A stretch of 64,000 bases of DNA from Leptospira perolatii. GTDB taxonomy: Bacteria; Spirochaetota; Leptospiria; Leptospirales; Leptospiraceae. The first letter of the stretch is position 1. The number at the start of each line of letters is the position of its first letter. The position numbers and the translations under genes were made by a program. Shown here in pieces: positions 9,327-16,861 of this stretch. Location: positions 199,631 to 263,630 of the forward strand of contig NZ_NPDZ01000005.1 in assembly GCF_002811875.1 (NCBI RefSeq). Reading direction: 5' to 3'. The notes under the pieces are model-generated. The model was not told where the DNA came from, searched no databases, and saw nothing but the letters and a program-made list of their open reading frames with translations.

Positions 9327-11069
9327 CTATTCCAAATGTTTACTGAACAGGAAAGACTCGATCGCTTCGTATTCTTCTTTTTCTGAAAGTTCCAGAATTT
9401 TCTTAACCAGTTGTTTTGCCTGTTTTAAGTCTATCGAGTTCACGATTTTTCGAATCGAAGATACAAAAGGAAGTGAAACGGACAATTCTCTAAACCCCAG
9501 TCCAATTAATAGAATTGTAAAATTCGTATCGGACGCGATTTCTCCGCAAATACTCAAGGGCACTTCATATTTTCGGGTAGTTTCTATGATCTGGGCGAGT
9601 GATCTTAGAAAGGAAACATGGAACGGATTGTACAAATTGGATACGTTCAGGTTGTTTCTATCCACTGCCATTAAATATTGAAGAAGATCGTTCGTACCTA
9701 CTGAGATAAAGTCTACTTCTTGAACTAGGAGATCCAGCGATGATACCGCAGAAGGAGTTTCTACCATGATTCCTAGTTTGATTTTGCGGTGGAATTTTTC
9801 TTTTTGAGCACTCAGTTCCTTTTTGCATTCGTTTAATAATTCTTTTGTTTTCCGAATTTCGGAAAGAGATGTTACCATCGGAAGCATGATACTGATATTC
9901 CCATACGAGGACGCGCGAAGGATTGCGGTAAGCTGCTCCTTAAACCAATCGAGGTTTTGCAGACTATATCTGATTCCGCGATTTCCTAAAAAAGGATTTT
10001 CTTCGAATTCTCCGGTGGAGAATTTATCTGCGCCGATATCGAAGGTCCGAATATAAACCGGACTCGGGTCCATTCCCTCTGCAATTCTTTTATATGCTTC
10101 GAACTGTTCCTCGCCGGAAACATTTTTGTCCTGGTATTTCAAAAACAAAGATTCCGATCTAAATAATCCTACTCCTTCTACCTCGTGTTTTTTTGCGAGA
10201 TCGCAATCTCCATCTGATTCTAAATTACATTTTACTTTAATTCGAATCCCATCCTTGGTCACGGCTTTGAGAGTTTTGCCTTTTTTCTCCTGGAGAGGAT
10301 AGGGAGAGGATGCTCCGTAGTATTTTACTTCTTCGATTGCTGGATTGCGGACCACTTGTCCGTTATCTCCGTCTAACAATACGAATTCGTTATCTTTCAC
10401 TTGAGAATAAAATTGTTTCAATCCCACGATTGTAGGAATTCCAAAGTTGCGAGCTAAGATCGCCATGTGACCAGTTTTGCCGCCTAGATCCGTGATGATT
10501 CCTCGGATTCTGCTTTTATCCATTAGGATCATTTGGCTAGGATTTAGTTCTCGAGCTACAAGGATAACGTCATCGGTTGCCTCAGAAAGAAAGGAAACTT
10601 CTTCTTTTTTATCCAATAGATTTTCTAGAAATCGATTCGAGATGTCCTGCAAGTGGTCCGATCTTTCTCGGAAATATGGATCGTCGATTCGATTGAATTT
10701 TTCCATCCACTCATGGATGGAATTCTGGACTGCTAAAAATGCATTTTCTGCATTATTCCTAATTTTGTCCCGAATCGAAGAAAGCAGCATCGGATCTTCG
10801 GTGAGAGTGACTTGAGTTTCTAAAATCGCTTTCAGCTCGTTGTCTTGAGGACGGTCTCCTAATTGGGAGAGGATTCCTCTCAGTTCCGTTTTTGTGATGG
10901 AAACTGCTCTTTCTAATTTGGCCAATTCGGAAGGTTTTTCACTTTCGTGAATGTAAGCTCCGTGCACCAAAGCTCTTCTTTTGCTTCCGATTTTGACACA
11001 ACGGCCGTAGAACCTTCCTGGGAAGGCGACGATGCCTGGATAAATTGTTCTCTTGCCTATGGATGCCAT
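9327..11069 (-). CDS. ptsP: Phosphoenolpyruvate-protein phosphotransferase (PTS Enzyme I-like)
   Basis: A 580-residue Enzyme I of the phosphotransferase system, which moves phosphate from PEP to HPr. The phospho-acceptor His201 lies in GGKTGHMAILARNFGIPTIVG, where the canonical Ser before the His is Gly. The C-terminal PEP-binding barrel has the motifs GNRGIRYSL, VGTNDLLQY and CGEIASD with the conserved catalytic Cys. There is no N-terminal GAF domain, so by architecture it is EI rather than classical EI-Ntr; the symbol ptsP is provisional and ptsI is equally defensible. Leptospires are thought to lack sugar-transporting PTS permeases, so a regulatory role is likely. It is downstream of lpxC on the same strand with a gap of about 94 bases. 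Confidence 0.88.
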   Translation of the reverse strand: MASIGKRTIYPGIVAFPGRFYGRCVKIGSKRRALVHGAYIHESEKPSELAKLERAVSITKTELRGILSQLGDRPQDNELKAILETQVTLTEDPMLLSSIRDKIRNNAENAFLAVQNSIHEWMEKFNRIDDPYFRERSDHLQDISNRFLENLLDKKEEVSFLSEATDDVILVARELNPSQMILMDKSRIRGIITDLGGKTGHMAILARNFGIPTIVGLKQFYSQVKDNEFVLLDGDNGQVVRNPAIEEVKYYGASSPYPLQEKKGKTLKAVTKDGIRIKVKCNLESDGDCDLAKKHEVEGVGLFRSESLFLKYQDKNVSGEEQFEAYKRIAEGMDPSPVYIRTFDIGADKFSTGEFEENPFLGNRGIRYSLQNLDWFKEQLTAILRASSYGNISIMLPMVTSLSEIRKTKELLNECKKELSAQKEKFHRKIKLGIMVETPSAVSSLDLLVQEVDFISVGTNDLLQYLMAVDRNNLNVSNLYNPFHVSFLRSLAQIIETTRKYEVPLSICGEIASDTNFTILLIGLGFRELSVSLPFVSSIRKIVNSIDLKQAKQLVKKILELSEKEEYEAIESFLFSKHLE

Positions 11070-11163
11070 GAAGGGAGCCGTACGAGCAAACTAGGAATAT
11101 ATGCCCGTACGTGCTCTGACAATCCTTTTCCTCAGAGAAATCTTAGGTTCAAATTTCTGGAAA

Positions 11164-12069
11164 TTAGACGCCAGCTGCTTTTCGGCTGAACAGCGGAATT
11201 CGACGGCTTTTGTATTTCCCGAGTTCGTTTCCGGTGACACTGCTCATGACCAGTTTGGCCATCGAAATATCCAGCGCGTGTCCTGCTTTGGAAGCGAGAT
11301 AGTGGCCTATGATAGGGCGCCCAGCGATTGACAGGTCTCCGACTAGGTCCAGAATCTTATGACGAACGCACTCGTTTTCGTATCGAAGGGACTCGTTCAA
11401 ATATCCGTCCTGGGTGAGCACGATAGCGTTGTCTAAAGAGCCTCCCATAGCCAATCCCCTTGCCTGCAGAGCCTCTACATCCCTCAAAAATCCGAATGTT
11501 CTTGCGGGAAGGATTTCCTTTTTCAAAACTTCCCGATTCAGATCTATCGTGATGGATTGCCCTTTCAAAAGTGGATGAGGGAAATCAATCGTATAAGTCA
11601 CTTTCCATTCTTTGCTAGGAAGTATTACCAGGTATTTGTCTCCATCCACAACCCAAAGAGGATTCTGAACAAAGATTGGATCGATGGTTTCTTCGAATTC
11701 GGTATATCCGATCGATTCAAAGGCATCTAGAAAAGGGAGAGAGGACCCATCCATGATCGGGATCTCCACTGCGTCAATCTCTAGGATCATATCAGTGATC
11801 CCGAGGGAAAATATCGCAGCCATGATATGTTCCACAGTTTGGATTTTGTGTAATCCGTCTCCTAAGGTAGTAGCATTACTTGTATCAACAACATTGCTTA
11901 GTTCTACAGGCAAAGAGGCCTTATCATTGCCCTTCCTGTACTCGAACACAATTCCAGTTCCAGAAGGAGCCGGGTGTGCAATTAGATTTACTTCCTTTCC
12001 GGAGTGTAAACCGATCCCTTTGATCCGAATCGAGTCTTTAATTGTTTTTCTATGTTCCCTAAGATTCAT
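11164..12069 (-). CDS. lpxC: UDP-3-O-acyl-N-acetylglucosamine deacetylase
   Basis: The Zn-dependent enzyme of the committed step of lipid A synthesis. With start 12069 the protein has 301 residues (E. coli 305) and every catalytic position aligns: Glu80-His81 in TVEHIMAA, His237 and Asp241 in RHKILDLVGD, and His264 in KAGHALD. An ATG at 12123 would add 18 residues, but 12069 has an AGGAACGAA ribosome site and gives the family N-terminus (KGIGLHSGKEV at 17-27). A possible promoter lies on the minus strand at 12204-12199 (TTGGCA) and 12182-12177 (TAGTCT), spacing 16. The roughly 297 bases upstream to the dehydrogenase stop hold no gene that I can see. Confidence 0.96.
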   Translation of the reverse strand: MNLREHRKTIKDSIRIKGIGLHSGKEVNLIAHPAPSGTGIVFEYRKGNDKASLPVELSNVVDTSNATTLGDGLHKIQTVEHIMAAIFSLGITDMILEIDAVEIPIMDGSSLPFLDAFESIGYTEFEETIDPIFVQNPLWVVDGDKYLVILPSKEWKVTYTIDFPHPLLKGQSITIDLNREVLKKEILPARTFGFLRDVEALQARGLAMGGSLDNAIVLTQDGYLNESLRYENECVRHKILDLVGDLSIAGRPIIGHYLASKAGHALDISMAKLVMSSVTGNELGKYKSRRIPLFSRKAAGV

Positions 12070-12366
12070 TTCGTTCCTAATTGCGTACTTATCTATTGTA
12101 ACGCCGGATAAAGTAGTTCGCATCTTTCAGGTATTTTTTCGCGCATCCCTTGAGGGATAAGCGAAATACTCCTTTCAGACTACCTATTGCAACATCCATG
12201 CCAAGAAACTATAAATAATGGTTCCTGGAGAACCTTTAATCGCGGATTTAGGGTAGTAGAGACATAAAAAGAAAGTAATTTCTTTCCATCTGTCTCATTT
12301 TTACCACAGTGTTGTTTTAGGGAGACAGAAGTCAGAATTTAGTCCAAGCGGTTTAGCTCGCAAGAA

Positions 12367-13026
12367 TCACCAAGGGAGATGCTCTCCGTTTTGGTGATAA
12401 AACTGCCCGGACTTAGATAAATCCCAGGTCTCGATCTGTCGGATCAAACCGGATGCCGCTTCCGAAACCGGAATTCCTTGTCTGCCGGTCATCTCGGTTG
12501 CGACCATTCCGGGGTGTAAAATAGCGATAGAAATGTGACGTTGGGCGAGGTCCCTTGCTAAAGAAACTGCACCTGCATTTAGAGCTGCTTTAGACATTCT
12601 ATATCCGTAATATCCTCCGGAACTATTGTCTCCGATGGAACCCATCCTACTAGTGATGAACACGATTTTAGACCCATCTTTCATTTTTGGTAATAAATGC
12701 CTAGTGAGTCGAATCGGACCGAGAGCATTGACTAAAAACTGAGTCTCCACTTCTTCAAAATCGATCGTTTCTAAATTGTCCGGTAATAGAATTCCGGCAT
12801 TGTTGATGAGCAAGTCCAAGGGTTTTCCGGAAATTCGATTTGAAAGTGATTCGAAACCTCTAGGATCTGTCAAATCTAGTCCTTCGAAAATCGGAATCGA
12901 AGTTCTTTTGAGAGGTTCCGAACTTTTTCTGCAGGCGGCTAGCACATCGTAACCTTTTTGAAAAAGTTGTTTACTGAGTTCGAATCCGATTCCTCGGTTT
13001 GCACCGGTAATGAGTATGTGTTTCAT
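12367..13026 (-). CDS. Short-chain dehydrogenase/reductase (SDR) family oxidoreductase
   Basis: A 219-residue Rossmann-fold NAD(P)-dependent oxidoreductase. It shows the nucleotide-binding motif TGANRGIG at 7-14, the structural NNAG at 75-78, a catalytic Ser region ITSRMGS near 124-130, and YRMSK with Tyr142 and Lys146. The short length and the GxxxGIG spacing fit the classical C-factor-like/SDR subfamily. The substrate is unknown. It is divergent from the AIM24 cluster, with the two starts about 108 bases apart, and is followed about 300 bases later by lpxC on the same strand. Confidence 0.88.
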   Translation of the reverse strand: MKHILITGANRGIGFELSKQLFQKGYDVLAACRKSSEPLKRTSIPIFEGLDLTDPRGFESLSNRISGKPLDLLINNAGILLPDNLETIDFEEVETQFLVNALGPIRLTRHLLPKMKDGSKIVFITSRMGSIGDNSSGGYYGYRMSKAALNAGAVSLARDLAQRHISIAILHPGMVATEMTGRQGIPVSEAASGLIRQIETWDLSKSGQFYHQNGEHLPW

Positions 13027-13134
13027 AATTCTGTAATTTCCCGGATCTTAAAGCGATCGATTTGAAGAATTGCTATGAGGATTCGTCGGAATCCGGTTGA
13101 CGAAACCGGAAATTTCTTTCAACCTTGCCCGGTT

Positions 13135-13800
13135 ATGCAATACCAAATTACCCACAAGCCTTCCTATTCCTTATTGAAGCTTCGCTTGGGACCTGGTCAA
13201 TCCATTAAATCAGAAGCTGGTGCTATGGTGTACATGAGTTCCGGGATCGAAGTAGAAACCAAAATGGGAAGCGGATTTTTGTCCGCTTTGGCCAGAAGAT
13301 TTCTAGGTGGAGAATCATTTTTCTTTAATACCTATAAAGCGCCCGGTGGAGGAGCTGAAATTGGTCTCGCTCCCGAATTACCTGGGGATATCGTAGAAAT
13401 GGATTTGAATAGCAAGACCGTCTTAGTGCAAGCAGGATCCTATCTTGCTTCTGACGAAGCGGTTCAAGTGAAATCCAGGTTCGGCGGATTGCGATCCTTG
13501 TTCGGTGGAGAAGGATTGTTTCTCTTGGAACTTTCCGGAAATGGAAAAGCTTTCTTGAATGCGTATGGAGCTGTTATTCCGATTCAAGTCAACGGAGCAT
13601 ATACAGTAGATACGGGGCATATCGTAGCCTTCGATTCATCTTTGCAGTTTAAAGTAGGTAAGGCTGGGGGAAGTTGGAAGTCCACTTTTTTCAGTGGAGA
13701 AGGACTGGTCGCAAACTTCTCCGGAACTGGTACGTTATGGATTCAAAGTAGAGTGCCTTCCGGATTTATCTCCTGGCTTACCGGGCTGTTGCCTACCTAA
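13135..13800 (+). CDS. AIM24 / TIGR00266 family protein, paralogue 1 of 3
   Basis: First of three tandem paralogues (221 residues from ATG 13135). The start is chosen by alignment with the other two copies (MQYQITHKPSYSLLKLRLG); a longer ATG at 13075 would add an N-terminus the paralogues lack. The fold is expected to be an all-beta double-psi or TRAP-like barrel, with repeated blocks such as SEAGAMVYMSSG, GGESFFFNTY, LAPELPGDI, GEGLFLLELSGNGKAFL, VDTGHIVAFD and GEGLVANFSGTG. The family includes yeast mitochondrial Aim24; its bacterial role is not established. No signal peptide is present, so it is probably cytosolic. The set of three is likely one operon (gaps 25 and 16 bases). Confidence 0.9.
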   Translation: MQYQITHKPSYSLLKLRLGPGQSIKSEAGAMVYMSSGIEVETKMGSGFLSALARRFLGGESFFFNTYKAPGGGAEIGLAPELPGDIVEMDLNSKTVLVQAGSYLASDEAVQVKSRFGGLRSLFGGEGLFLLELSGNGKAFLNAYGAVIPIQVNGAYTVDTGHIVAFDSSLQFKVGKAGGSWKSTFFSGEGLVANFSGTGTLWIQSRVPSGFISWLTGLLPT

Positions 13801-13825
13801 TTGATCAGTGTATTAAGGAAACATT

Positions 13826-14500
13826 ATGAAGATTAGTTTATTGTATAAACCCTCCTATTGTGTCGCAAAAGTCGATTTGGCTTCGGGTGAATCAATTAAA
13901 GCAGAAGCCGGAGCTATGATGAGTATGAGTTCCGGTATGAATATCGAAACTCACAAGGCTCAAAAAGGTGGCCTGCTCAAATCTTTGAAAGCAGCATTCT
14001 TGGGAGGAGAATCCTTTTGGATGAATACTTTTACGGCGAATCAAGCTGGAGAAGTTTTGCTTGCGCCGACCTTGCCTGGAGATATCGAAAACGTGAATCT
14101 AAATGGAAAGACTGTATTTGTACAATCCAGCTCTTTTCTGGCGGCATCTCCGTCGATTGATATTGATACGAAATTCCAAGGACTAAAGGGGTTCTTTAGC
14201 GGTGAATCTTTATTCTTTCTGAAGCTTTCCGGAAATGGGGACTTACTCATTTCGAGCTACGGAGGAATCGAAACACTGGATGTAGAAGGGGACTTTATCG
14301 TTGATACAGGTCATATTGTAGCATTTGAAGAAGGCCTAAATTACAAAATCACCAAGTTCGGCGGTTGGAAGTCCTTCTTTTTCGGAGGTGAGGGCTTGGT
14401 CGCAAGGTTTCAGGGAAAAGGGAAACTTTGGATTCAATCCAGAAACGTGCCGGGATTAGGGGCTTGGTTCAGATCTGAACTTCCTCCTAAAAAGAGATAA
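13826..14500 (+). CDS. AIM24 / TIGR00266 family protein, paralogue 2 of 3
   Basis: Second tandem copy, 224 residues, sharing the same order of blocks: KAEAGAMMSMSSG (about 29-41), GGESFWMNTF, LAPTLPGDI, GESLFFLKLSGNGDLLI, VDTGHIVAFEEG and GGEGLVARFQGKGKLWIQS. It differs from copy 1 by a short Lys/Gln insert after the MSSG block (HKAQKGGLLKSLK). The C-terminus ends in a basic PPKKR tail. The gene follows copy 1 by 25 bases with AAGGAAAC as ribosome site. Function is unknown beyond family membership; the co-occurrence of three divergent copies suggests a hetero-oligomer. Confidence 0.9.
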   Translation: MKISLLYKPSYCVAKVDLASGESIKAEAGAMMSMSSGMNIETHKAQKGGLLKSLKAAFLGGESFWMNTFTANQAGEVLLAPTLPGDIENVNLNGKTVFVQSSSFLAASPSIDIDTKFQGLKGFFSGESLFFLKLSGNGDLLISSYGGIETLDVEGDFIVDTGHIVAFEEGLNYKITKFGGWKSFFFGGEGLVARFQGKGKLWIQSRNVPGLGAWFRSELPPKKR

Positions 14501-14516
14501 TCGGAGAATATAAAAC

Positions 14517-15218
14517 ATGAATCACGAAATATTATGTAAACCTGATTTTCCTATTGTGAAAATTTCTCTGGGCTCCGGGGAATCCATCCGCGCGGAGTCC
14601 GGTGCAATGGTGGCGATGTCTCCTACCGTCAAAATGGAAACCAAGGCTCAAGGTGGAATCTTTGCTTCCGCAAAGAGGGCACTTTTCAGCGGTGAATCAT
14701 TCTTTCAAAACACTTTCTTTACAGAAGGTGGTGCAGGCGAACTGTATCTGACCTCCGCCACCCAAGGGGATTTGGAATACAGAAAAATGAAAGGTGAGGA
14801 GCTCATCCTAAGCCGCGGCGCGTATGTAGCCGGTTCCACTGATCTGGTCATCGACAGCAAATGGGGAGGATTCAAAGGATTCTTCTCTGGAGAAGGCTTG
14901 TTCTTCTTAAAAGTTTCCGGATCAGGTGACCTTTTCTTTTCCAGTTTTGGAGCAATTCACACTGTAGAAGTAGATGGTACTTACATCGTGGATACTGGTC
15001 ATATCGTAGGCTTTGAATCTTCTTTGACCTATCACTTGGACAGAGTCGGTGGATTAAAATCGCTCTTTCTGTCTGGAGAAGGATTGGTGGCTAAGTTTTC
15101 CGGAAAAGGTAAACTGTATGTCCAAAGTAGAAATCAGAATTCTTTCATTTTCTGGGCCGATTCTTGGAGGAGAGTGGAGAAGTCTAGAAGTTTCACTTCC
15201 AATTTCACTTCTGACTAA
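14517..15218 (+). CDS. AIM24 / TIGR00266 family protein, paralogue 3 of 3
   Basis: Third tandem copy, 233 residues, with RAESGAMVAMSP (about 26-37), SGESFFQNTFF, GEGLFFLKVSGSGDLFF, VDTGHIVGFESS and SGEGLVAKFSGKGKLYVQS. It is the most divergent copy: the LAP-x-LPGDI block has become LTSATQGDLEY. The last 25 residues after the QSRN block are Ser/Arg-rich and do not resemble the hydrophobic tails (SWLTGLLP, AWFRSELPP) of copies 1 and 2, so the 3' end may be altered. It is spaced 16 bases from copy 2 and is followed by the second intergenic repeat. Confidence 0.88.
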   Translation: MNHEILCKPDFPIVKISLGSGESIRAESGAMVAMSPTVKMETKAQGGIFASAKRALFSGESFFQNTFFTEGGAGELYLTSATQGDLEYRKMKGEELILSRGAYVAGSTDLVIDSKWGGFKGFFSGEGLFFLKVSGSGDLFFSSFGAIHTVEVDGTYIVDTGHIVGFESSLTYHLDRVGGLKSLFLSGEGLVAKFSGKGKLYVQSRNQNSFIFWADSWRRVEKSRSFTSNFTSD

Positions 15219-15273
15219 GTTTCTCACGGCCTGCGGCTCGGAATGCAAATTCCGGGTTGGATTTTTGAGCCGC

Positions 15274-15390
15274 CCCCGCCCTCTGTTTGGGTGGGGGGTG
15301 TGGCCCGTGGGAGCGCGCGTTTTCTATATCAGAAAATCCTAATTTTATCAAGTAAAAATTGAGCCTGTTAAGTATGTAGGAGCTCCTACA
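15274..15390. repeat. Intergenic repeat element, copy B (GC hairpin plus TGTAGGAGCTCCTACA palindrome)
   Basis: Same organisation as the element at 5580-5692: hairpin CCCCGCCC / loop TCTGTTT / GGGTGGGG (15274-15296, one G-T pair) and, 102 bp from its start, the 16-bp perfect palindrome TGTAGGAGCTCCTACA (15375-15390). The stretch between the two parts differs in sequence from copy A apart from short matches such as CAAGTAA. It fills most of the 214-base gap between convergent genes, and no ORF there looks real. Confidence 0.7.
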
Positions 15391-15432
15391 GAAAGGGCAG
15401 TCGGCAGGAAGGACTGCCTTTATCTTGAAAAG

Positions 15433-16767
15433 TTAATTTCTTCCCTTATATCCAATGACATCCATAAATGCAGAGACGGAAAATACTGCTTTTCCGGGTC
15501 CAGGTTCTCCGTAACCGGGAGGAACAGGTAGATTATACTTTTCGAATGTAGCTTTCCATACAGTTAAGAGTTCACAAAAGTATTCTAATGTAGGTCCCGG
15601 TTGTGTTCCTAAAGTTGTATAAGGCTCCGGGCACCAGGCGGTAAATCTAGGCATGATTCCTCTCGACATAAAGTAATCGAGTCCTTCGCCGGTGGAAGAT
15701 ATCGCTTCTTGCACGCTGGAAAATCCCCAGGGTTGAGAGAGTTCTACTCCGCCCACAAAGTTTGGAATTACATAAGAAGGTCCGAAGATTTCCGCAGAGT
15801 CCAAGATTCGGCGAATCCAAACGTCTCTACCTATATAAGCTTCCTTTCCTGGACAGATTTTTTTGAAGAGCTCCTTATCCCAAACTTCGTAATTCGGGTG
15901 ATAGACTTGGATCCCTGCATCCTTAAATTTTTTACATTCTTCTTTTTCCCAAGCCTGGGAAACGATTTTGCCCATCCATCTTCCGGGAAATTTTTGTTCA
16001 ATCGCTTGCGCGTATTCCAGGTAAAAATCGATCTCATTCTTTTTTTTCAAGGAAGTGATTACTGATCCACCGGTGATTGTGTAGACCTTTGCGACCTCGT
16101 CTTCCGCATCGATCCAAGACAAAACTTCTAAGATATCTTCTACATCTTTTACACCTGTGTAAGGTCTGCCTGCATTTTTTTGCTGGCGGTAATTATGATT
16201 GATATCGCAATACGCACACTCTTCTTCTTTTCCAAAATATTGACAATTACGGAATACGGTAAGGTAGATGAGATATCCCCATTCGATTACGGGTGCAATT
16301 TCGCCCGGTAATTTTCCAGACTTTGTTTTATGGCGGTACCATTTAGGCTTAGGTGGATAGCTTAGTTCACCTAGAAAAGTTTCCTGAAGATACAGTCCCG
16401 GTTTTCCTTCTCCTGATTCTCCGTTAGGAATTCGTTTTACCTTATAGGGAGAGTTTGGATTGTTTCGGGTAGAGACAATTGTCGGGAGAAGATTGAAATA
16501 TCCTCCGCTCAGTCGGATCTCTTCCGGGGCTTTTGAGTCGATTCCTTCTTTCATTTCCGCTAGAGGGATATGGTCAAAGGAGAAGATAAAATAATCCTTG
16601 GTCTTATAATCTCCTTCCACTAGAAAAGACTCGGGGGTAAAGTGAATTCCTTGTCTAAGAATATCCTGTTTTACGATTGCTTCCAAAGGAATGGATCGAT
16701 ACTTTTTCTCCATTTCCTCCAATAGGGACACCGTAGATTCAGGACGGATGGAATTCAGCGCAGACAT
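15433..16767 (-). CDS. Radical SAM protein with an atypical CX8CX2C cluster motif
   Basis: A 444-residue protein. Cys175, Cys184 and Cys187 (in FRNCQYFGKEEECAYCDIN) form CX8CX2C in place of the canonical CX3CX2C for the SAM-binding [4Fe-4S] cluster. The aromatic residue before the last Cys (AYC) and the downstream TITGGS motif (near 225) fit the radical SAM core: GGE-like SAM-binding strand and TIM-barrel strands such as YEVWD and YVIPNFVGG. The N-terminal 165 residues form an extra domain; the C-terminus is rich in Pro and Gly. The reaction is unknown. The gene is divergent from the sugar dehydrogenase gene, with fewer than 100 bases between starts, so both may share a control region. Confidence 0.8.
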   Translation of the reverse strand: MSALNSIRPESTVSLLEEMEKKYRSIPLEAIVKQDILRQGIHFTPESFLVEGDYKTKDYFIFSFDHIPLAEMKEGIDSKAPEEIRLSGGYFNLLPTIVSTRNNPNSPYKVKRIPNGESGEGKPGLYLQETFLGELSYPPKPKWYRHKTKSGKLPGEIAPVIEWGYLIYLTVFRNCQYFGKEEECAYCDINHNYRQQKNAGRPYTGVKDVEDILEVLSWIDAEDEVAKVYTITGGSVITSLKKKNEIDFYLEYAQAIEQKFPGRWMGKIVSQAWEKEECKKFKDAGIQVYHPNYEVWDKELFKKICPGKEAYIGRDVWIRRILDSAEIFGPSYVIPNFVGGVELSQPWGFSSVQEAISSTGEGLDYFMSRGIMPRFTAWCPEPYTTLGTQPGPTLEYFCELLTVWKATFEKYNLPVPPGYGEPGPGKAVFSVSAFMDVIGYKGRN

Positions 16768-16861
16768 TCTAACGACAGATTGATTTGCTCGTTTGTTTTG
16801 GCATCCTGTTTTTTCCGTTTTTGCCGTTGACCGGGTCGGTTTTCTGCCTAGGCTTTGTCGG

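Noticed and set aside
15118..15342. 74-residue ORF continuing past the third AIM24 gene as a frameshifted tail
   Set aside because: The alternative frame does not give a tail like copies 1 and 2, so a frameshift is not supported.
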